Source: Limnohabitans sp. B9-3
GTDB taxonomy: Bacteria > Pseudomonadota > Gammaproteobacteria > Burkholderiales > Burkholderiaceae_C
Length of the DNA: 64,000 nucleotides
NCBI RefSeq assembly: GCF_002778325.1
Contig: NZ_NESI01000003.1
Location: 1-64,000, forward strand
Direction of reading: 5' to 3'
Made by a program: the position numbers and the translations under genes. Below, one piece after another: positions 59,112 through 64,000 of this stretch. Position 1 is the stretch's first letter; every line of letters starts with the position of its first letter. The notes under the pieces were generated by a model. That model did no database searches and was not told where the DNA came from. It saw only the letters and a program-made list of their open reading frames with translations.

Positions 59112-59498
59112 ATGACCACTATCCTGATCGTTGAAGACGAAGACCTGTTGCGCGAAGGTGTTCAAGAGGTTTTGGAAATGCACGGTTATGTCGTGATCGG
59201 TGCTGGCGATGGGCTAGAGGCCTTGCAGTGGTTGTCAGAAACGCATGTCGATCTGGTGGTCACTGACTTGGTCATGCCCAACATGGACGGCGTTGATTTC
59301 GTAGCCAAATTGCGTGAGACCCACCCGTATTTGCCTGTCATCGTGGCCTCGGGCAGCACCAATTCAGTGATTGAACGCTATGGGTTGAAATCGATCGACA
59401 TTCCAGGGGCCAACGCCAGCATTGCAAAGCCTTTCAAGAGCAAAGATCTGCTCCTCAAGATCGAACAGTTGCTGGCTGAGCGCATCGCGGGGCAATAA
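59112..59498 (+). CDS. Single-domain response regulator (CheY-like receiver)
   Basis: 128 residues. Acidic pocket IVEDED, phospho-acceptor Asp52 in VVTDLVMPNMDG, Ser/Thr at VASGST, and Lys in IAKPFKSKDL. No output domain. Converges with the HD-GYP gene. It may be phosphorylated by the histidine kinase encoded at 60609-62048. Confidence 0.92.
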   Translation: MTTILIVEDEDLLREGVQEVLEMHGYVVIGAGDGLEALQWLSETHVDLVVTDLVMPNMDGVDFVAKLRETHPYLPVIVASGSTNSVIERYGLKSIDIPGANASIAKPFKSKDLLLKIEQLLAERIAGQ

Positions 59499-59527
59499 GC
59501 CGTTGGCCGTTCACGTCTCGCAAGCGC

Positions 59528-60598
59528 TCACAGTGATGCGGTGTTGATGACGCTCACAAAATGGCTCACCATGACGGGGCAAAAGTAAATACTTTCTGCC
59601 TTGGTGATGACTGACAAGGCTTCGGCAGACGATTTGGGGCGCGTGCTGAATTCCCCTGTTGTTAACTCTTCATAAGCTTCTGCAATGGCCACAATTCTGG
59701 CCCCTATCGGGATGGCATCGCCCGCCAGTTTGTCTGGAAAACCTTGCCCGTTGAAGTGTTCGTGGTGCGCGCGGATGATCTGTGCCACGCCCTTCATGTC
59801 GTCCAAGTTTTTCAAACACGCAGCACCCAAAGCGGCATGATTTTCGTAAGCGTGGACATCCCCGAGGGGCAGCTCAAACACCTTGGCTTGCAAAATTCGG
59901 TCGCTCACACTGAGTTTGCCAATGTCGTGCAACAAGCCAGCAATGTAAATTTCTTGGCATTGCTCTTCGTCTAAACCTGCGGTGCGTGCCGTTTTGAAAG
60001 ACAGTTCAGCCACGTTGCGCGAGTGCGCCAACAGACTCTCGTCGCGCATACCCAGCAGGCCAGAAAACGCTTTGATGGATGCGATGTAGGAGTCGCGCAG
60101 CTTTTGGTTGGACTCTGTCAATTCAGCTGTTCGCTCTTTGACTTTTTCTTCTAAGTTCAGCACCAAGTCGTTGAGTTTGACGTTTTGTTCTTCCGTGAGT
60201 GCGGTCAAGCGGGAGCGGTCTTTTTTGAGCGCAATCAGCTCTAAGGAAGATTCGATGGTGGCCACCAGCTCTGCATCGACCCAAGGCTTGGTCAAGTAGC
60301 GGTAAATGCCGCCTTGGTTCACCGCTGCAATGGCGCTGCTGGTGTCGGCATTGCCGGTCAACAAAATGCGCATGGCATCCGGGTGGTGTTCTTTGACGGC
60401 TGCCAACAATGCGGCACCATTCATCTCGGGCATGTGCATGTCGGAAATGACCACATCGACGGGCGTGCTAGCCAACAGCTCGAGGGCGGTTTTCCCGCTG
60501 TCAGCGGTCAACACCTTGAAGTTATTCAAGGACAACATGCGTCGCAGCGCGGCCAAGATGTTGGGTTCGTCGTCGACGCAAAGGACGGTGGATTTCAT
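59528..60598 (-). CDS. Response regulator with HD-GYP phosphodiesterase domain
   Basis: 356 residues from ATG 60598; the frame extends upstream but only as an overlap of the kinase gene. Receiver about 1-120 with Asp53 (VVISDMHMPEMNG), a coiled coil (KLNDLVLNLEEKVKERTAELTESNQKL), then HD-GYP: HDIGKLSVSDRIL, HHEHFNGQGFPDKLAG (GQGFP for GxGYP). Likely degrades cyclic di-GMP on signal from the kinase 10 nt upstream. In this gene set, motility control is a plausible output. Confidence 0.92.
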   Translation of the reverse strand: MKSTVLCVDDEPNILAALRRMLSLNNFKVLTADSGKTALELLASTPVDVVISDMHMPEMNGAALLAAVKEHHPDAMRILLTGNADTSSAIAAVNQGGIYRYLTKPWVDAELVATIESSLELIALKKDRSRLTALTEEQNVKLNDLVLNLEEKVKERTAELTESNQKLRDSYIASIKAFSGLLGMRDESLLAHSRNVAELSFKTARTAGLDEEQCQEIYIAGLLHDIGKLSVSDRILQAKVFELPLGDVHAYENHAALGAACLKNLDDMKGVAQIIRAHHEHFNGQGFPDKLAGDAIPIGARIVAIAEAYEELTTGEFSTRPKSSAEALSVITKAESIYFCPVMVSHFVSVINTASL

Positions 60599-60608
60599 GG
60601 TGATTGGC

Positions 60609-62048
60609 TTACTCGGCTGTCGTTTGATGGATGGGCAGCATGACCTTGAACGTGGTGCCTTTGCCCACTTCGCTCTCCACGGTGATGCTGCCGTGGTGGC
60701 GTTCAATGATGCCATGCGTGACCGACAAGCCCAGACCCGTGCCCACCCCAACCGCTTTGGTGGTGAAGAAAGGATTGAAAATATTTTTCATGTTCTCTTC
60801 GGTCATGCCACAGCCCGAATCGGATACGGTGAAGAACACATGGCTGTCGTCTGCCGTGGTGGTGATGCGAATCAGACCCCGTTGCGCTGGGTCGATGGCT
60901 TGTGTGGCATTGACCACCAAATTCAGCACCACTTGGTTGATTTGTGAGGGGTAGCAATCGATCTCGGGCAAAGTGCCAAACACCAACTCGACGTCCGCCA
61001 CGTTTTTGAATTCGCTGGCCACGATGTTCAAGGTTGAGGCAATGCCTTTGTGCAGATCGGCTTTGGACCACGCTGCCGTGTTTTCGGTGCGCGAGAAGTC
61101 TTTCAAATCTTGAATGATGGTTTTGACGCGCTGAATGCCTTCACGCGTTTCAGACAACAAAAACTTGAAGTCCTCTTGGATGAATTCGAAATTGATCTCT
61201 TCTTTGATCGCATTGATTTGCTCCAGCGTCAAGGTCTCCTGACCAGGCTGACAATGCTGCTCGAAGGCATCAATGATTTTTTGGTAGGCCTCAAAGTAGC
61301 TCACCAGCGACGTGATGTTGGACGAGACATAGCCAATCGGGTTGTTGATTTCATGCGCAACACCCGCAGACAACTGGCCCAATGCCGCCAGCTTTTCCGA
61401 TTGGTACAACTTTTCGGAAGTGTCTTTGAGTTGATCGGTCACGCGTAATTCACGCCTGATGGCCGAAAAATAAGCGCGCCATAAAAACACGCCAATCGCT
61501 GTTAAACCCAACAAAATCGAGATGGCAGACAACACAAACGCATTGCGCTTGATGACATCGAGCTCTCCCCCATCGACGGCGCCCATCATGTCCAGTCGAA
61601 TCCATCCCAAATTGACACCGATGTTGACTTTTTCCCAGCACACCAAGATGTCGCCTTCGATGCGGCTCACATGGTCTAGACCGGCTTCACTCGGCAGCTT
61701 GATGGGGCCGCTGTCAAAGATTTCTAGCGGTTCGTTACCGGGTGTTCTGGCCAAGTGCGTGAGCACTTTGCCTTGGCTGTCAACCACTTGAATCGACAAC
61801 ACCTCATCGTTGTACATGGTTTGCATCATGCGCGACTCGAGGGTCGAGAAGTCTTTCTCAATCAGCGGGTCCACCACGGCCACGATCAAGCCATGCGTGA
61901 GGTTTTGGGCACGCTTGAGCTTGTTCTCCAAGAGCAGCGCTTTGGACTGCTTAAAGGCAAACATCCCGCTGCCGATTTGCACCAGCAGCAGCACCCCAAG
62001 CACCAAGAACACGGGTTTCAGCCGCTTCCACTTGAGCCATGCTTTCAA
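60609..62048 (-). CDS. Membrane sensor histidine kinase
   Basis: 479 residues. Membrane helix at about 11-30, periplasmic sensor about 31-175 (IEKDFSTLESRMMQTMYNDEVLSIQVVDSQGKVLTHL, dCache-like or double-histidine style), second helix about 175-195. Cytoplasmic LGQLSAGVAHEINNPIG with the phospho-His, then N box NQVVLNLVVNATQAI, G1 VSDSGCGM, F box NIFNPFFTTK, G2 VGTGLGLSVTHGI. It pairs with the HD-GYP regulator downstream in the same operon. Confidence 0.93.
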   Translation of the reverse strand: MKAWLKWKRLKPVFLVLGVLLLVQIGSGMFAFKQSKALLLENKLKRAQNLTHGLIVAVVDPLIEKDFSTLESRMMQTMYNDEVLSIQVVDSQGKVLTHLARTPGNEPLEIFDSGPIKLPSEAGLDHVSRIEGDILVCWEKVNIGVNLGWIRLDMMGAVDGGELDVIKRNAFVLSAISILLGLTAIGVFLWRAYFSAIRRELRVTDQLKDTSEKLYQSEKLAALGQLSAGVAHEINNPIGYVSSNITSLVSYFEAYQKIIDAFEQHCQPGQETLTLEQINAIKEEINFEFIQEDFKFLLSETREGIQRVKTIIQDLKDFSRTENTAAWSKADLHKGIASTLNIVASEFKNVADVELVFGTLPEIDCYPSQINQVVLNLVVNATQAIDPAQRGLIRITTTADDSHVFFTVSDSGCGMTEENMKNIFNPFFTTKAVGVGTGLGLSVTHGIIERHHGSITVESEVGKGTTFKVMLPIHQTTAE

Positions 62049-62075
62049 GTCGAATTCCTCTTGCGGGTAGGCGCT

Positions 62076-62855
62076 TTAGGCGTTTTTGAACGCAGCGGGG
62101 CGTTTGTTGACAAACGCGTCCATGCCTTCTTTTTGGTCGGCGGTGGCGAACAAGGCGTGGAAGAGGCGACGCTCAAACATCACGCCGTCGGCCAAACCGC
62201 TTTCGAACGCACGGTTGACTGACTCTTTGGCAGCCATGGTGGCGAGTTGTGAGTAGCCACAAATCATCAGCGCTGCGCCCAAGGTTTCTTCCATCAGTTT
62301 GTCCAGCGGCACGATGCGGCTGACCAAGCCCGCTTTTTCGGCTTCGTTGGCGTCCATCATGCGACCGGTGAGTGCCAAGTCCATGGCTTTGGATTTGCCC
62401 ACAGCGCGCGGCAAACGCTGCGTGCCGCCTGCGCCAGGAATGATGCCCAGTTTGATTTCGGGTTGGCCAAATTTGGCGTTGTCAGCCGCGATGATGAAGT
62501 CGCACATCATGGCCAGCTCGCAGCCGCCACCCAAGGCAAAGCCGCTGACCGCCGCGATGACGGGCTTGCGAATGCTGCGGATGGTTTCCCAGTCGCGGGT
62601 GATGTAGTCGTTTTTGTACACGTCGGCAAAGCTGTAGGTGGCCATGGCGCCTATGTCTGCACCCGCTGCAAAGGCTTTTTCGCTGCCGGTGATGATCATG
62701 CAGCCGATGGCCTCATTGGCATCAAAGGCTTTGAGGGCTTGGCCCAGCTCCACCATCAAGGGGCCATTCAGCGCGTTGAGCTGCTTGGGGCGGTTGAGGG
62801 TGATGACGCCCACTTTGTCGGCTTCGGTGTGAACGGTGATGAATTCGTAGGCCAT
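62076..62855 (-). CDS. Enoyl-CoA hydratase (crotonase family)
   Basis: 259 residues. Oxyanion-hole region KAFAAGADIGAM, then SGFALGGGCELAMMCDFIIA with catalytic Glu, and KLGIIPGAGGTQRLPRAVG with the second catalytic position (GAGGTQRL). Canonical hydratase with both Glu sites. Start from ATG 62855; a GGAGCTGC lies just upstream. Divergent from paaG across 144 bp carrying a TetR-type palindrome; it may be a PaaF-type enzyme or a general beta-oxidation hydratase. Confidence 0.9.
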   Translation of the reverse strand: MAYEFITVHTEADKVGVITLNRPKQLNALNGPLMVELGQALKAFDANEAIGCMIITGSEKAFAAGADIGAMATYSFADVYKNDYITRDWETIRSIRKPVIAAVSGFALGGGCELAMMCDFIIAADNAKFGQPEIKLGIIPGAGGTQRLPRAVGKSKAMDLALTGRMMDANEAEKAGLVSRIVPLDKLMEETLGAALMICGYSQLATMAAKESVNRAFESGLADGVMFERRLFHALFATADQKEGMDAFVNKRPAAFKNA

Positions 62856-62947
62856 GCATGCAGCTCCAAAAGTTTTGTAAGAAGATTTTGACGCTAACTA
62901 TAGCCAAGCTTGTGTGGCCTAGAGACGGTGCGATCCAAGGGTAAACA

Positions 62948-62971
62948 TTAACCAACCGATCGGTCGGTTAA
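62948..62971. promoter_or_regulatory. 24-bp TetR-type operator palindrome (PaaR-like)
   Basis: TTAACCAACCGA (62948-62959) and TCGGTCGGTTAA (62960-62971) are inverted 12-bp arms with a single mismatch. It lies 29 bp upstream of the paaG ATG, and the ACCGACCGGTCGGT style resembles TetR-family operators used by PaaR-type repressors of phenylacetate genes. Probably controls paaG and perhaps the divergent hydratase. Confidence 0.75.
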
Positions 62972-62999
62972 TGCTAAATTTATCCTCAGGAGACCACCC

Positions 63000-63830
63000 A
63001 TGACCGCATCTACCCCCAATGCCAACGACAGCGCCAACGACAGCGCCACCGTCTTGTACGAAGCCCGTGGCAGCGTTGCTTTGCTCACGCTGAACCGCCC
63101 GCAAGCGCTCAACAGTTTCACCCGCCAGATGCACCACGACCTGTGGGCTGCGCTGGACCGTGCCGAAGCCGATGCGTCCATTCGCGCGCTGGTGATCACG
63201 GGGGCAGGGCGGGGCTTTTGTGCAGGGGCTGATTTGTCAGAATTCGACTTTGCACCCGGACCCGATTTGATCGAGCGTGCCAACCCCGGACCCGTGATCG
63301 AACAAGCCTTCAACCCCACCGCTCGCAGGTTGCAAGGATTGCGCATGCCCACGGTCGCTGCCATCAACGGCGTGGCTGCAGGGGCTGGGGCTTCGCTGGC
63401 CATGTGTTGCGACATCGCCATTGCGGCGCCGACGGCCAGTTTCATCCAAGCCTTTAGCAAGATTGGCTTGATTCCCGATGCAGGCGGTAGTTGGTTGTTG
63501 GTCGAGCGTTTGGGTATGGCGCGTGCCATGGCCTTGGCCATGACGGGCGACAAACTGCCCGCCGTACAAGCCAAAGAATGGGGCCTCATTTGGGAGGTGG
63601 CCGACGACAGCGTGGCCGCCGCTTTGGCTTACGCCGACAAATTGGCCGTCATGCCCACCAAAGCCCTGGTTGAAACACGCCACCTGTTGCGCGACGCAGG
63701 CACCCGCAGCTTCACCCAGCATTTAGACGCCGAGCGCGATGCGCAATCGGCCATGGGGCGCACCCATGACTACATCGAGGGCGTAACCGCCTTTTTAGAA
63801 AAACGTCCTGCCGTGTTCAAAGGCGAATGA
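63000..63830 (+). CDS. paaG: 1,2-epoxyphenylacetyl-CoA isomerase PaaG
   Basis: 276 residues. Crotonase family: RGFCAGADLSEFDF (oxyanion hole), NGVAAGAGASLAMCCDIAIAAP with Ala/Gly in place of one Glu, FSKIGLIPDAGGSWLLVERLGMARAMALAMTG with the PaaG-type Asp. It isomerises the ring-epoxide CoA ester to the oxepin-CoA. CAGGAGA precedes the ATG. The stop overlaps paaI by 4 nt, as in paa operons. The first 18 residues (Asn/Ser/Thr-rich) are an extension. Confidence 0.87.
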   Translation: MTASTPNANDSANDSATVLYEARGSVALLTLNRPQALNSFTRQMHHDLWAALDRAEADASIRALVITGAGRGFCAGADLSEFDFAPGPDLIERANPGPVIEQAFNPTARRLQGLRMPTVAAINGVAAGAGASLAMCCDIAIAAPTASFIQAFSKIGLIPDAGGSWLLVERLGMARAMALAMTGDKLPAVQAKEWGLIWEVADDSVAAALAYADKLAVMPTKALVETRHLLRDAGTRSFTQHLDAERDAQSAMGRTHDYIEGVTAFLEKRPAVFKGE

Positions 63831-64000
63831 TGCGCAGCGAATTACACAACGACCCACAAGCCATCGCGCTGGCGCAGCAGGTGGCCCAATCCATGTTCGC
63901 TGTGGACACGGCGACCAAAGACACCATGGGCATCGAGATTTTGGTGTGTGAGCCCGGCCGCGCCGTGCTGCGCATGCCTGTGCAGCCGCTGCATTTGAAT
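63827..64000 (+). CDS. paaI: PaaI-type hotdog thioesterase, N-terminal part (runs off the window)
   Basis: Starts at ATG 63827 or 63830, overlapping the paaG stop. The visible 58 residues begin MMRSELHNDPQAIALAQQVA and contain SMFAVDTATKDTMGIEILVC and GRAVLRMPVQPLHLN. This fits the N-terminus of PaaI (hydroxyphenylacetyl-CoA thioesterase), where HLN leads into the catalytic N/G-H-D region just outside the window. Confidence 0.85.
   Translation, partial: MMRSELHNDPQAIALAQQVAQSMFAVDTATKDTMGIEILVCEPGRAVLRMPVQPLHLN

Overview
The window looks like a chromosome segment of a freshwater-type betaproteobacterium, most likely Comamonadaceae (Limnohabitans/Rhodoferax-like). This rests on protein style, the orphan Bug receptor, the paa-type genes and the moderately GC-rich, TTG-leucine-rich codon use; it is an inference, not a database match. 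About two thirds of the window is a flagellar and flagellin-glycosylation region. The rest holds a long catabolic operon and ordinary housekeeping or signalling genes.

Region 1 (1-14952): the edge of an IS256-family element, then flaG and a large flagellin, each behind a sigma-28-like promoter. Next come a TPR-glycosyltransferase resembling Caulobacter FlmG, a methylase and a complete pseudaminic acid pathway (pseB, pseC, pseF, a pseG-pseH fusion, pseI). Four further sugar-tailoring genes follow: a Gfo/Idh dehydrogenase, a DegT aminotransferase, a FemAB-like acyltransferase and a GT-B-like protein. Together they could make and attach a modified nonulosonic acid to flagellin.

Region 2 (14945-23557): a hipBA module with a clear operator, a divergent flagellin with an 85-residue companion on the minus strand, a small TPR-like protein, a giant flagellin (1133 aa) and a four-cysteine protein. 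Sigma-54 promoters stand before the TPR-like gene and the giant flagellin.

Region 3 (23572-40014): flagellar export and basal-body genes behind two exact sigma-54 promoters. The first operon is activator-fliE-F-G-H-X-I-J. X is a membrane protein whose C-terminus copies the FliG-binding tail of FliF. The second is fliO-P-Q-R-flhB plus three unknown genes (a SPOR-domain membrane protein, an acidic coiled-coil protein and a membrane-anchored Ala-rich coiled-coil protein). fliK, fliL, fliM and fliN are not between fliJ and fliO; a methyltransferase-like gene on the other strand is there instead.

Region 4 (40295-57267): a Nudix hydrolase, a voltage-gated channel, then a 14-gene operon behind a perfect 18-bp palindrome. 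It encodes a GntR/HutC regulator, a Liv-type ABC importer, a Bug receptor, a LeuCD-like hydratase, HyuB and HyuA, an isochorismatase-fold protein lacking the usual cysteine, an FAD dehydrogenase and an isocitrate-lyase-family C-C lyase. Ten consecutive junctions overlap by exactly 4 nt. The set suggests uptake, ring or amide opening, desaturation, hydration and cleavage of a substituted C4-dicarboxylate precursor. I do not recognise it as a described pathway.

Region 5 (57293-64000): a TerC-family protein, tRNA-Met, a MASE1-like membrane protein, a receiver protein, a histidine kinase/HD-GYP pair, and divergent enoyl-CoA hydratase and paaG-paaI genes around a 24-bp TetR-type palindrome; paaI runs off the end. 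No CRISPR array, rRNA or prophage was seen. No gene-free stretch exceeds 300 bases.
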